Below are positions 52,419 to 61,857 of a stretch of DNA of 64,000 nucleotides, one piece after another (position 1 is the first letter of the stretch; every line of letters begins with the position of its first letter). This DNA is from Bradyrhizobium yuanmingense (GTDB taxonomy: Bacteria > Pseudomonadota > Alphaproteobacteria > Rhizobiales > Xanthobacteraceae), in assembly GCF_029167105.1 (NCBI RefSeq), contig NZ_JARFML010000011.1, positions 180,548 through 244,547 on the forward strand, written 5' to 3'. Both the position numbers and the translations under genes were made by a program. The notes below the pieces were generated by a model, which worked only from the letters and a program-made list of their open reading frames with translations, searched no databases and had not been told where the DNA came from.

Positions 52419-52961
52419 ATGCACGCACGCGCTGACGCTGCCGACACGGCCTCGGACTGGCCCGACGATATTTTCGCGACCTTGCAGCGCTTCGACGTCC
52501 GGCAGGTGCCTTACGTGCCGGACGCCGGTCATTCAAAGCTGATCCAGCGCGTGCTGGACTCCTCCACCATGCGCGGCATCGCGCTGACGACGGAGGAGGA
52601 GGGCGTGGCGCTGCTCGCCGGCGCCTGGGCCGGCGGACAGCGCGGCGTGCTGCTGATGCAGTCGAGCGGCGTCGGCAATTGCATCAACATGCTGTCGCTG
52701 ATCCCGATCCTGCGCTTTCCGTTCCTCACGCTCGTGACCATGCGCGGCGAGTGGGGTGAGTTCAATCCATGGCAGGTGCCGATGGGCTCGACCACGCAAG
52801 GCGTGTTCGAGCTCTCCGGCGTCAAGGTGCTGCGCGCCTCCCACGCGGCCGAGGTGCCGGCCGTGCTGGAGGCCGCCGCATCGCAAGCGTACAACGCGCT
52901 GACGCCCACCGCCGTCCTTCTGTCGCAGCGCCTGATCGGCGCCAAGGTTTTCACCAAATGA
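52419..52961 (+). CDS. TPP-dependent decarboxylase, alpha (pyrimidine-binding) subunit, ComD/phosphonopyruvate decarboxylase-like
   Basis: 180 aa holding only the Pyr domain of a thiamine-diphosphate decarboxylase. The conserved Glu is in ALTTEEEGVALLAGAWAGG, followed by VLLMQSSGVGNCINMLSL, as in sulfopyruvate decarboxylase ComD. AGGA lies before the ATG, and the stop overlaps the next ATG by 4 bp. Works with the beta subunit that follows. Possible substrates are sulfopyruvate, phosphonopyruvate or another 2-keto acid; not determinable here. Confidence 0.83.
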   Translation: MHARADAADTASDWPDDIFATLQRFDVRQVPYVPDAGHSKLIQRVLDSSTMRGIALTTEEEGVALLAGAWAGGQRGVLLMQSSGVGNCINMLSLIPILRFPFLTLVTMRGEWGEFNPWQVPMGSTTQGVFELSGVKVLRASHAAEVPAVLEAAASQAYNALTPTAVLLSQRLIGAKVFTK

Positions 52962-53548
52962 GCAAGGCCAATCTCCTCGACCGCCGGCAGGTGGTGTCTA
53001 CGCTGCTGGCGAACCGCAAGGATATCGTCGCGATCGGCGGCCTCGGTGCGTCCACCAACGACATGTGCGCCGCCGGCGACCACGCCCGCAACTTCTACCT
53101 CTGGGGCGGCATGGGCGGCGCCGCGATGATCGGGCTGGGTCTGGCGCTGGCGCAGCCGAAGCTGCCGGTATTGGTCATCACCGGCGACGGCGAGATGCTG
53201 ATGGGCATGGGCAGCCTCGCCACCATCGGCCTGCAGAAGCCGGCCAACCTCTCGATCGCAGTGCTCGACAACGAGGCCTATGGCGAGACCGGCGGCCAGA
53301 CCAGCCACACCTCCGCGGCCGCCGACCTCGTCGGCATCGCCAGGGCTTGCGGCATTAACGACAGCCGGGCCGTCACGACCATGGCCGAGATCGAGGCCTT
53401 CGCCAAAGCCGTCCATGACGTCTCTGCGGGTCCGCGCTTTGCCAATGTGAAGATCGACAGCGCTGGCCTGGAGCGGATTCTGCCGACGCGGGACGGGACC
53501 TACATCGTCAACCGGATCCGCGCTGACCTCGGCTTCCAGCCGATCTAG
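52958..53548 (+). CDS. TPP-dependent decarboxylase, beta (TPP-binding) subunit, ComE-like
   Basis: 196 aa with the PP domain: the TPP-magnesium motif starts GDGEMLMGMG and ends with the Asn in AVLDNEAYGETGG, spacing about 28 residues. Begins at an ATGA overlap with the alpha subunit, so both parts are made together. Ends before a TetR gene for the RND pump, 140 bp away. The pair is split where many homologues are one polypeptide. Confidence 0.85.
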   Translation: MSKANLLDRRQVVSTLLANRKDIVAIGGLGASTNDMCAAGDHARNFYLWGGMGGAAMIGLGLALAQPKLPVLVITGDGEMLMGMGSLATIGLQKPANLSIAVLDNEAYGETGGQTSHTSAAADLVGIARACGINDSRAVTTMAEIEAFAKAVHDVSAGPRFANVKIDSAGLERILPTRDGTYIVNRIRADLGFQPI

Positions 53549-53664
53549 GCGGTCCGTCCATCCCTTGCCGAACGCCTGCACGCGGGCCGTGCAGGCTCGA
53601 CCAATTTCCATTGATTCTACGTCGCACGCAGGTTGCGATGCAACATAGTGCTTGACTCCTGCGT

Positions 53665-53684
53665 GGGTGAGTGCTTACTCACCC
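53665..53684. promoter_or_regulatory. palindromic TetR operator at the start of the regulator gene
   Basis: GGGTGAGT-GCTT-ACTCACCC, perfect 8-bp arms, ending 3 bp before the ATG at 53688. A -35-like TTGACT lies at 53652-53657, so a bound repressor would block the promoter and ribosome site of its own operon. Confidence 0.75.
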
Positions 53685-53687
53685 GGC

Positions 53688-54389
53688 ATGAGCTCATTGC
53701 GTATGACCAGCGACCTGAGGCGTCAATTGATCCTCGGCGCCGCAAAGCGATGCTTTGCCCGACACGGCTATAACGGCACCACGACGAAGAGCGTGGCGGC
53801 CGCCGCTGCCATTTCCGAGGCGCTGCTGTTCAAGCATTTCCCGTCCAAGGCGGCGCTCTACGCCGAGATCCTCAGCGACGAATGCGAGGCGGATCCCGCT
53901 CTGATGGAACTGCTCGAGCGCGAGCCGTCGACGGCTACGCTGGTCGAGGTGATCCGCGGCATGGTCGAACACTTCCTCCAGATCGCCGACGGTCCCGATC
54001 AGGAAGAGGCCCAGCGCCTGCGGCTAATGGCCACGAGCCATTTGGATGACGGCGAATTCGCCCGATTGCTGTATGCCAAGATCGAGACGCTGATCGGCGC
54101 TGTCTTCGTCGCCTCGCTCGAGCGTGCGGTTGCGAGCGGGGACGCGCGGCCCTTCGCTGGCGATCCGCTCAACCTGTTCTGGTTCGCGCATCATGCGGTG
54201 ATGACCGCGGCGCTGACCAGGCTGCCGACCACGCCCTGTCTTGCTTACGGCAGGGCGACCGACCTGGAGCGGCAGCTCTGTGAATTTCTCCTGAGGGGTA
54301 TCGGACTTAACGACGCCGCAATTGCTTCGCATCTGGGCCGCAATCAGGCCGCGGAAGCGAACCAGGCGGCGATTGCAGAAAGTGCATGA
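53688..54389 (+). CDS. TetR family repressor of the RND efflux operon
   Basis: 233 aa. The helix-turn-helix is TTKSVAAAAAISEALLFKHF, about residues 31-50. The start MSSLRMTSDL is 3 bp after the operator palindrome; MTSDL at 53703 is a possible alternative. Begins an operon with an HlyD-type adaptor (starts 1 bp after the stop) and an RND pump, the usual autoregulated efflux layout. The ligand is unknown but likely a pump substrate or plant compound. Confidence 0.88.
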   Translation: MSSLRMTSDLRRQLILGAAKRCFARHGYNGTTTKSVAAAAAISEALLFKHFPSKAALYAEILSDECEADPALMELLEREPSTATLVEVIRGMVEHFLQIADGPDQEEAQRLRLMATSHLDDGEFARLLYAKIETLIGAVFVASLERAVASGDARPFAGDPLNLFWFAHHAVMTAALTRLPTTPCLAYGRATDLERQLCEFLLRGIGLNDAAIASHLGRNQAAEANQAAIAESA

Positions 54390-54390
54390 C

Positions 54391-55584
54391 ATGAACATCG
54401 TGGCCGAAAACAAGATTTCGGGGCAACCGATCGACAACAAGGCTCCCAAGCGTCCGGTCCGGCCGGTGCGCTGGTTCATCATCGTCGGCACGCTTCTGGC
54501 CGTGCTCGTCGGCGGGCTCGTCTGGTTCAATTCTTTCCGCGGCCAGATGATCAAGCAGTTCTTCGCCAACAACAAGCCGCCGCCGACCCCGGTCAGCGCG
54601 GCCGAGGCGAAGTCCGAGGTGGTGCCGAACCTGCTCACCGCGGTTGGCAGCCTCGTCGCCGTGCACCAGGTCGACGTCAGCGCCGACGTCAATGGCCGCG
54701 TCACCGCGATCAAGTTCGAGCCGGGCACGCGCGTCGAGGCCGGCACGCCGCTGGTGCAACTGTTCGACGCACCCGAGCAGGGCGATCTCGCCAATTACAA
54801 GGCGCAGGCGACCGTCGCGCAGCTGTCGCTTGAACGCGCCAAGCAGCTGGCCTCGCGCCAGTTCGGTCCGCAGGCGACCGTCGACACCGCGCAGGCTGCT
54901 TACGACCAGGCGCAGGCGGGCATCGCCAAGACCGAAGCGCTGATCTCGCAGAAGCTGGTGCGTGCGCCGTTCGCCGGCGATCTCGGCATGCGCAAGGTCG
55001 AGGTCGGTCAGTATCTCACGGCCGGCACGGCGATCGTGTCGCTGACCGATCTGTCGGAGCTGTGGGCCAACTTCACGGTGACGGAAAAGGATTCCGGCAG
55101 CCTCAAGGTCGGCCAGACCGTCCGGCTGAAGGTCGATGCCTATCCCGGCCGCACGTTCGAGGGCAAGATCACCACGATCGAGCCGCAGATCGCCACGGAT
55201 ACCCGCAACATCCGCGTGCAGGCGACGATCGCCAATCCGGAGAAGATCCTTAAGCCCGGCATGTTCGTGACGACGACGGTGGTGCTGCCGGAAAAGCCGG
55301 CCGTGATCACGGTGCCTGAAACGGCAGTCGATTACACGCTGTACGGCGACTCCGTGTTCGTGATCACCGAAAAGAAGGAAGAGGACGGCAAGACCAGCCT
55401 GTCGGCGGTGCGCACCTTCGTGCAGACCGGCACTCGCGTCGAGGGTCGCGTCGAAATCGTCAAGGGCCTGAAGCCAGGCGACAAGGTCGTCGCTGTCGGC
55501 CAGCTCAAGCTGCAATCAGGCGCGCCGGTATCGATCTCGACCGATCCGGCCCCGCAGATCCCGGCGCAGCCGCCGCGCTACTGA
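54391..55584 (+). CDS. RND efflux periplasmic adaptor (HlyD/AcrA family)
   Basis: 397-aa membrane-fusion protein with one N-terminal membrane anchor (WFIIVGTLLAVLVGGLVWF, residues 28-46). Next come a lipoyl-like half GRVTAIKFEPGTRVEAGTPL, a short alpha-hairpin, the second lipoyl half KLVRAPFAGDLGMRKVEVGQ and a beta-barrel WANFTVTEKDSG. The ATG follows directly on the TetR stop. Joins the pump below to an outer-membrane channel; no TolC-like gene is present here, so the channel must come from elsewhere. Confidence 0.92.
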   Translation: MNIVAENKISGQPIDNKAPKRPVRPVRWFIIVGTLLAVLVGGLVWFNSFRGQMIKQFFANNKPPPTPVSAAEAKSEVVPNLLTAVGSLVAVHQVDVSADVNGRVTAIKFEPGTRVEAGTPLVQLFDAPEQGDLANYKAQATVAQLSLERAKQLASRQFGPQATVDTAQAAYDQAQAGIAKTEALISQKLVRAPFAGDLGMRKVEVGQYLTAGTAIVSLTDLSELWANFTVTEKDSGSLKVGQTVRLKVDAYPGRTFEGKITTIEPQIATDTRNIRVQATIANPEKILKPGMFVTTTVVLPEKPAVITVPETAVDYTLYGDSVFVITEKKEEDGKTSLSAVRTFVQTGTRVEGRVEIVKGLKPGDKVVAVGQLKLQSGAPVSISTDPAPQIPAQPPRY

Positions 55585-55593
55585 CAACATCCT

Positions 55594-55618
55594 CGTGATC
55601 CGGCCCGGCCGGATCACG
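55594..55618 (+). terminator. intercistronic hairpin between adaptor and pump
   Basis: CGTGATCCGG-CCCGG-CCGGATCACG, a perfect 10-bp stem with a 5-nt loop between the two RND genes. No T tract directly after it; likely tunes or protects the adaptor message. Confidence 0.6.
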
Positions 55619-55650
55619 CGTCTTGAAAAAAGAAATCGAGATCGCCCGCG

Positions 55651-58600
55651 ATGGCCTTTACCGACATTTTCATCAAACGACCGGTCCTGTCGGTCGTCGT
55701 CAGCCTGCTGATCCTGCTGATCGGCCTGCGCGCGGCGATGGTGCTGCCGATCCGGCAATATCCGAAGCTGTCGAACACGGTCATCAACATCACGACCGTC
55801 TATCCCGGCGCGTCCGCAGATTTGATCCAGGGCTTCATTACCACGCCGATCGAGCAGGCGGTCGCCTCCGCCGAGGGCGTCGACTACATCACCTCGTCCT
55901 CGGTGCTCGGCACCTCGACGATCCAGGTCTACATCAAGCTGAATTTCGATCCGAACCAGGCGCTCACCGAGGTGTTGGCCAAGACCAATTCAGTGAAGTA
56001 CCTGATCCCGAAGGAATCCAACGACCCGATCGTCACCAAGACCACGGGCCAGACCACGGCCGTGATGTATCTCGGCTTCTCCTCGGAGGAGCTGTCGGGC
56101 TCGGCCATCTCCGACTATCTGACGCGCGTGGTGCAGCCGGTGCTGTCGACCGTCGATGGCGTGGCCTCGGCCGACATTCTGGGCGGCCAGACCTTTGCGA
56201 TGCGGCTGTGGCTCGATCCCGTGAAGATGGCGGGTCGCAACGTATCGCCGGCGGACGTCGCGGCGGCGATCCAGGCCAACAACTTCCAGTCCGCCGCGGG
56301 CCAGACCAAGGGTTATCTGATCGTCTCGAACGTCTCGACCAACACGGGTCTGACCAACGTCGATCAGTTCAAGAAGATGATCGTCAAGGCCAAGGACGGC
56401 GGCTTCGTGCGGATGGAGGACATCGCCACGGTCGAGCTTGCCGCCCAGAGCACGAACGCCAGCGTCGCCTTCAACGGCGAACACGCGATCTTCATCGGCG
56501 TGAACGCGACGCCGCAAGGCAACCCGCTGACGCTGGTCAAGGGCGTGCGCGCGCTATTCCCTGAACTCGAGCGCAGCCTTCCGCCGTCGATGAAGATGAA
56601 GGTCGCCTACGACTCGACCAAGTTCATCGAATCCTCGATCGAGGAGGTGGAGAAGACGCTGGGCGAAGCCGTGATCATCGTGATCGTGGTGATCTTCCTT
56701 TTCCTGGCCTCGCTGCGTTCGGTCATCATTCCCGTCGTCACCATTCCGCTGTCGATGATCGGCGTCTGCACGCTGATGCTGGCGCTGGGATTCAGCTTCA
56801 ACCTTCTGACGCTGCTCGCGATGGTGCTGGCGATCGGCCTCGTCGTCGACGACGCCATCGTCGTGGTAGAGAACATCCACCGCCACCTGGAGGAGGGCAA
56901 GACGCCGGTCCAGGCCTCGCTGCAAGGTGCGCGCGAGATCGTGGGTCCTGTCATCTCGATGACGATCACGCTTGCTGCGGTGTACGCGCCGATCGGTTTC
57001 CTCGGCGGCCTCACCGGTTCGCTGTTCCGCGAATTCGCCTTCACGCTCGCAGGCTCGGTGATCGTGTCGGGCGTGATCGCGCTGACGCTGTCGCCGATGA
57101 TGTGCTCGGTTCTGCTGAAGAACGCCGAAGAAGGCCGCTTCGCCAAGATCGTGAACCGGGTGTTCGGCGCGATGACGCGTTGGTATGGCCGCAAGCTCGA
57201 TCGCTCGCTGGACTACAAGGCCATCACCGGCCTGTTCGCGCTCACGATCCTCGGCCTGGTCGGCTTCCTCTACATGCACACCTCGAAGGAGCTTGCGCCC
57301 GAGGAAGACCAGGGCATCGTGTTCGCGGTGACCAAGGCGCCGAAATACGCCAACATCGACTATCTCGATTTCTATGGCGAGAAGCTCGACAAGGAGTTCG
57401 CGAAGTTCCCCGAGACCGATCTGCGCTTCGTGCTGAATGGCATCAACGGCCCGCAGGGCGGCATCGCCGGCATGCTGCTCAAGCCGTGGGACGAGCGCAA
57501 GCGCTCGGCGATCCAGCTGAAGCCGCTGGTGCAGGCCGAGCTCTCCAAGATCGAGGGCGTGCAGGCGTTCGCGTTCAACCTGCCGCCGCTGCCGGGCGGA
57601 CCGGGCGGCTTGCCGATCCAGATGGTGATCAACTCCACCGCCGGCTTCCAGACCGTCTATGAGCAGATGGAGAAGCTGAAGGACGCCGCGCGCAAGAGCG
57701 GCATGTTCATCGTCTCCGACAGCGACCTGGCCTATAACCAGCCGAACGTTGAGGTCACGATCGACCGCACCAAGGCGCAGGACCTTGGCGTCAACATGCA
57801 GAACCTCGGCTCTACGCTCGCAGTCCTGCTCGGCGGCAACTACATCAACCGCTTCAATCTCGAGGGTCGCTCATATCAGGTCATTCCGCAGGTGCCACGA
57901 GTCGATCGGCTGTCGCCGGAATCCCTCGGCGGCTATTACGTGACCACGAACGCCGGCCAGCAGCTGCCGCTGTCGACGGTGGTCTCGATCACGACCAAGA
58001 CCGATCCGAACTCGCTGACCCACTTCAACCAGCTCAATTCGGCGACGTTCTCGGCCGTGCCGATGCCGGGCGTGACCGTCGGCGCTGCGGTGGACTTCCT
58101 TGAAGGCGAGGCCAAGAAGCTGCCGCAAGGCTTCAGCCACGACTATCTGGCGGACAGCCGTCAATACGTGCAGGAAGGCAACCAGCTCGCCATCACCTTC
58201 GGCTTCGCGCTGATCATCATCTTCCTGGTGCTGGCCGCGCAGTTCGAGAGCCTGCGCGACCCGCTGGTCATCATGATCTCGGTGCCGATGGCGATCGTCG
58301 GTGCACTGATCCCGCTGTTCTTCGGCATGGCGACCATGAACATCTACACCCAGGTCGGTCTGCTCACCCTGGTCGGCCTGATCACCAAGCACGGCATCCT
58401 GATGGTGGAGTTCGCCAACGAGCTCCAGGTGAAGGAACGGCTCGACCGCCGCTCGGCCATCGAGATGTCGGCCCGCATCCGCCTGCGGCCGATCCTGATG
58501 ACCACGGCCGCGATGGTGACCGGCCTGATCCCGCTCCTGACCGCGACCGGCGCGGGCGCGGCCAGCCGCTTCTCGATCGGCCTCGTGGTCGTCGCCGGCA

Positions 58601-58746
58601 TGTCGATCGGCACGCTGTTCACGCTGTTCGTGCTGCCGGCAGTCTATGTGGTGTTGGCGACCGACCATCGTGCGGCGGCCGATTCCGAGCGGAACAAGCA
58701 GATCGACGAGCTGGACCTCGATTCAAAGGTGCTACGGCCGACCTGA
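55651..58746 (+). CDS. RND multidrug efflux permease
   Basis: 1031-aa inner-membrane proton antiporter of the HAE1/MdtF-MexF type. N-terminus MAFTDIFIKRPVLSVVVSL, two periplasmic loops and 12 membrane helices. The proton-relay aspartates are the adjacent pair Asp400/Asp401 in GLVVDDAIVVVENIHRHLE, and the RND signature GFSFNLLTLLAMVLAIGL precedes them. Length normal. Follows the adaptor by 66 bp and ends with a strong terminator. Exports drugs or plant phenolics; the range cannot be predicted. Confidence 0.95.
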   Translation: MAFTDIFIKRPVLSVVVSLLILLIGLRAAMVLPIRQYPKLSNTVINITTVYPGASADLIQGFITTPIEQAVASAEGVDYITSSSVLGTSTIQVYIKLNFDPNQALTEVLAKTNSVKYLIPKESNDPIVTKTTGQTTAVMYLGFSSEELSGSAISDYLTRVVQPVLSTVDGVASADILGGQTFAMRLWLDPVKMAGRNVSPADVAAAIQANNFQSAAGQTKGYLIVSNVSTNTGLTNVDQFKKMIVKAKDGGFVRMEDIATVELAAQSTNASVAFNGEHAIFIGVNATPQGNPLTLVKGVRALFPELERSLPPSMKMKVAYDSTKFIESSIEEVEKTLGEAVIIVIVVIFLFLASLRSVIIPVVTIPLSMIGVCTLMLALGFSFNLLTLLAMVLAIGLVVDDAIVVVENIHRHLEEGKTPVQASLQGAREIVGPVISMTITLAAVYAPIGFLGGLTGSLFREFAFTLAGSVIVSGVIALTLSPMMCSVLLKNAEEGRFAKIVNRVFGAMTRWYGRKLDRSLDYKAITGLFALTILGLVGFLYMHTSKELAPEEDQGIVFAVTKAPKYANIDYLDFYGEKLDKEFAKFPETDLRFVLNGINGPQGGIAGMLLKPWDERKRSAIQLKPLVQAELSKIEGVQAFAFNLPPLPGGPGGLPIQMVINSTAGFQTVYEQMEKLKDAARKSGMFIVSDSDLAYNQPNVEVTIDRTKAQDLGVNMQNLGSTLAVLLGGNYINRFNLEGRSYQVIPQVPRVDRLSPESLGGYYVTTNAGQQLPLSTVVSITTKTDPNSLTHFNQLNSATFSAVPMPGVTVGAAVDFLEGEAKKLPQGFSHDYLADSRQYVQEGNQLAITFGFALIIIFLVLAAQFESLRDPLVIMISVPMAIVGALIPLFFGMATMNIYTQVGLLTLVGLITKHGILMVEFANELQVKERLDRRSAIEMSARIRLRPILMTTAAMVTGLIPLLTATGAGAASRFSIGLVVVAGMSIGTLFTLFVLPAVYVVLATDHRAAADSERNKQIDELDLDSKVLRPT

Positions 58747-58768
58747 GGTCGCCGGCAGGCTAGTCCCG

Positions 58769-58803
58769 AAAGGGCGGCAGCGGTGATCCGCTGTCGCCCT
58801 TTT
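58769..58803 (+). terminator. rho-independent terminator after the RND operon
   Basis: AAAGGGCGGCAGCGG (58769-58783) pairs with CCGCTGTCGCCCTTT (58788-58802) around TGAT, one G-T pair, then further T. Confidence 0.92.
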
Positions 58804-58876
58804 CGTTGGGTCTCGGGCGAGCTCCTTGCCGCGCTTGCGAGAGACAAGGTCCGGTCTTCTTGCTAGGTTCCGTGGA

Positions 58877-61471
58877 ATGAGCCTGTCCCTCCACCCCGAT
58901 ACACCTCGAGCCGGGACATTGCCGAGCGCGGCCCCAGGTGAGGTCGCCTCCGGCGACACGGCGGGGCGCGGGATCCGGACCCGGCTCTTCGCCAAATACG
59001 TCGCGCTTTTCGTGGCGGTCGTCGCCATTGCGCTGCTCGCCAATGGCCTGTTCGAGGTCTACTTCTATTATCGCGAGCACAAGGCCTCTCTGATCCGGGT
59101 CCAGCACGAGCAGGCCGAGGCGGCCGCTGCCAAGATCGGCCGGTTCGTCAAGGAGATCGAGAGCCAGCTCGGCTGGACCACGCAGCTGCCCTGGTCGGGC
59201 GGCTCGATCGAGCAGCGCCGGTTCGACGCGCTGCGCCTGTTGCGCCAGGTCCCTGCGATCACCGAGCTGGCCCAGGTGGATTCGACCGGCAAGGAGCGGC
59301 TGCGGGTCTCGCGGCTGGCGATGGACGTGCTCGACAGCGGGATCGACCTGTCGAGCGATCCGAAGTTCACCGAAGCGGTCGCGCGCAAGGTCTATTACGG
59401 GCCGGTCTATTTTCGCCGGGAGTCCGAGCCCTACATGACGCTGGCGCTGGCGGGCGCACGCAAGGATGCCGGCGTCAGCATCGCCGAGGTCAATCTCAAG
59501 CTGATCTGGGACGTCGTGTCCCAGATCAAGGTCGGCGAGCACGGCAACGCCTACGTGGTCGGCCCGGAGGGCCGCTTGATCGCGCATCCCGACATCAGTC
59601 TCGTGCTGCGCAACACCGACATGTCCGGCCTTGCGCAGGTACGCGCCGTGCAGGCCGGCGGCGCCATGCCTGACGTGCTTTCCGAGGCCCACAACATCCA
59701 GGGGCAGAAGGTGCTGACCGCATCGGCCCCGATCGAGCCGCTGCGCTGGACCATGTTCGTCGAGCTGCCGGTCGAGGAAGCCTATGCCGCGCTCTATGCT
59801 TCGCTGCAGCGCCTTGCAATCGTGCTGCTCGCGGCATCCATCTTCGCGGTGCTGGCCGGGATCTTCCTGGCGCGCCGCATGGTCGGGCCGATCCAGGCGC
59901 TGCGGATCGGCGCCGAACGAATGGGCGGCGGTGATTTCTCCCAGCGCATCTCGATCAAGACCGGCGACGAGCTCGAAGGGCTCGCCGACCAGTTCAACGA
60001 CATGGGCGCGCGCCTGCAGGAATCCTATGCGGACCTCGAAAGCAAGGTCGAGCAGCGGACCGCCGAATTGCGGGAGTCGCTCGAGCAACAAACGGCGACA
60101 TCGGAGGTGCTCGAAGTCATTAGCTCCTCTCCGGGAGAGTTGGAGCCGGTGTTTCAGAAGATGTTGGAGAATGCGACCCGCGTCTGCGGAGCGAATTTCG
60201 GCACGATGAATCTGTGGGATGGCCAGAGATTCAACATCGTCACCGACTACAACATCCCGCCCGAATTCTCCGCATTCCGCAAGCGGACTCCGATCTTCCC
60301 GCATCCAGGAACGACCCTGGCTGCAATCATCGCGACGCATCAGCCGGCGCAGATCAATGATTTGAGGGAAAGTCCCGGTTACAAGGCCGGTGTTCCCTTT
60401 GTCGTCGGAATGGCCGACGTTGCCGGCGCCCGAACGCTTCTCTCCGTACCCATGCTGAAAGAGGATGATCTGATCGGCGCGATGACGATTTTTCGACAAG
60501 AGACTCGCGGCTTCACGGACAAACAAGTCGCGCTGGTGGAGAACTTTACCAAGCAAGCCGTCATCGCGATCGAGAATACGCGCCTGTTGAAGCAATTGCG
60601 CGAGCGTACGACGGAGCTGTCGCGGTCGCTCGAGGACCTGCGCGCAGCGCAGGGCCGGCTGATTCAGACGGAAAAGTTGGCTTCCCTCGGCCAGCTCACC
60701 GCCGGCATCGCCCACGAGATCAAGAATCCGCTCAACTTCGTCAACAATTTCTCCGCGGTCTCGACCGAGCTGATCGACGAGCTCAACGAGACCCTGCAAG
60801 CCGCCGCGCTCGACGGCAAGACGAAGGAGGAGGTCGACGAGCTGACCGGCATGCTCAGGGCCAATCTCGAGAAGGTGGTGCAGCACGGCAAGCGCGCCGA
60901 TTCCATCGTCAGGAACATGCTGCTGCATTCGCGTCAGGGTTCCGGCGAGCATCGCGCCGTCGACATCAATGCGGTGGTCGAGGAGAGCCTCAATCTCGCC
61001 TATCACGGCGCGCGCGCCGAAAGGCCTGCCTTCAACGTCACGCTCCAGCGCGATTTCGACCCGGCTGCCGGCATGATCGACGTCTATCCGCAGGAGATTA
61101 CGCGCGTCTTGCTGAACCTGATCTCGAACGGCTTCTATGCCGCGGCCAAGCGCAAGGAGAGTGAGGGCGATGCGTTCGAGCCCACCTTGCTCGCGGCAAC
61201 GAAGAATCTCGGAGACAGGGTCCAGATCCGGATTCGCGACAACGGCACCGGGATTCCTGCCGAGGTGAAGGAAAAGATGTTCAATCCCTTCTTCACCACC
61301 AAGCCGGCCGGCGAGGGTACAGGACTCGGCCTTTCCATGAGCCACGACATCGTGGTGAAACAACACGGCGGCACGATCGACGTGAACACCGCACAAGGTG
61401 TATTCACCGAATTCATCATCACGCTGCCGCGGACGATGGCAGCGGGCGACACTTCCGGAGGAAAGTCTTGA
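58877..61471 (+). CDS. membrane histidine kinase (Cache - HAMP - GAF - kinase)
   Basis: 864 aa. First membrane helix [19 protein letters not shown] (about residues 34-52), then a periplasmic Cache-type sensor region to about 310, a second helix [18 protein letters not shown], a HAMP domain [19 protein letters not shown], a coiled coil, a GAF domain (about 415-565) and a kinase core with His613 in [17 protein letters not shown]-box [12 protein letters not shown] and G-box GTGLGLSM. The ATG at 58877 is used; the longer reading from 58826 has no membrane-related sequence. First of four overlapping genes with two response regulators. Confidence 0.9.
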   Translation: MSLSLHPDTPRAGTLPSAAPGEVASGDTAGRGIRTRLFAKYVALFVAVVAIALLANGLFEVYFYYREHKASLIRVQHEQAEAAAAKIGRFVKEIESQLGWTTQLPWSGGSIEQRRFDALRLLRQVPAITELAQVDSTGKERLRVSRLAMDVLDSGIDLSSDPKFTEAVARKVYYGPVYFRRESEPYMTLALAGARKDAGVSIAEVNLKLIWDVVSQIKVGEHGNAYVVGPEGRLIAHPDISLVLRNTDMSGLAQVRAVQAGGAMPDVLSEAHNIQGQKVLTASAPIEPLRWTMFVELPVEEAYAALYASLQRLAIVLLAASIFAVLAGIFLARRMVGPIQALRIGAERMGGGDFSQRISIKTGDELEGLADQFNDMGARLQESYADLESKVEQRTAELRESLEQQTATSEVLEVISSSPGELEPVFQKMLENATRVCGANFGTMNLWDGQRFNIVTDYNIPPEFSAFRKRTPIFPHPGTTLAAIIATHQPAQINDLRESPGYKAGVPFVVGMADVAGARTLLSVPMLKEDDLIGAMTIFRQETRGFTDKQVALVENFTKQAVIAIENTRLLKQLRERTTELSRSLEDLRAAQGRLIQTEKLASLGQLTAGIAHEIKNPLNFVNNFSAVSTELIDELNETLQAAALDGKTKEEVDELTGMLRANLEKVVQHGKRADSIVRNMLLHSRQGSGEHRAVDINAVVEESLNLAYHGARAERPAFNVTLQRDFDPAAGMIDVYPQEITRVLLNLISNGFYAAAKRKESEGDAFEPTLLAATKNLGDRVQIRIRDNGTGIPAEVKEKMFNPFFTTKPAGEGTGLGLSMSHDIVVKQHGGTIDVNTAQGVFTEFIITLPRTMAAGDTSGGKS

Positions 61472-61857
61472 ACGTTTACATCCTGGTCGTCGATGACGAG
61501 CCCGACGTCGAGGCCCTGTTTCGGCAGCAGTTCCGGCGCGACCTGCGCGCCGGCCGGTTTCAGATGGAGTTTGCGCTCTCGGCCCACGAGGCGCTCGAGC
61601 GCGCCGCCGAGGTCCGCGATCCCTCGCTGATCCTGATCCTGTCGGACATCAACATGCCCGGCATGAGCGGGCTCGACATGCTGCCGAAGGTGCGTGCCGC
61701 GCATCCCGATGTTCCCGTCATCATGATCACGGCCTATGGCGATGCCGAGACGCGCCGCAAGGCGATCGAACGCGGCGCCGTCGGGCTCCTCACCAAGCCG
61801 ATCGATTTTGCGCTGCTGCGCCAGGAGATCGATACGAGGCTCGAGCAAGCGGCATGA
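61468..61857 (+). CDS. single-domain response regulator
   Basis: 129-aa receiver domain only. Phospho-acceptor Asp60 in LSDINMPG, acidic pair Asp9/Asp10, conserved Thr in MITAYGDAE and Lys in LLTKPIDF. The TTG start overlaps the kinase stop by 4 bp (TTGA) with GGAGGAAAG upstream. With no output domain it probably acts as a phosphate relay or binds a partner protein. Confidence 0.92.
   Translation: MNVYILVVDDEPDVEALFRQQFRRDLRAGRFQMEFALSAHEALERAAEVRDPSLILILSDINMPGMSGLDMLPKVRAAHPDVPVIMITAYGDAETRRKAIERGAVGLLTKPIDFALLRQEIDTRLEQAA

Noticed and set aside
58760..61396. 878-codon open frame antisense to the histidine kinase
   Set aside because: The plus-strand frame has complete kinase motifs and a natural overlap with the next gene; the antisense product has no recognisable fold.
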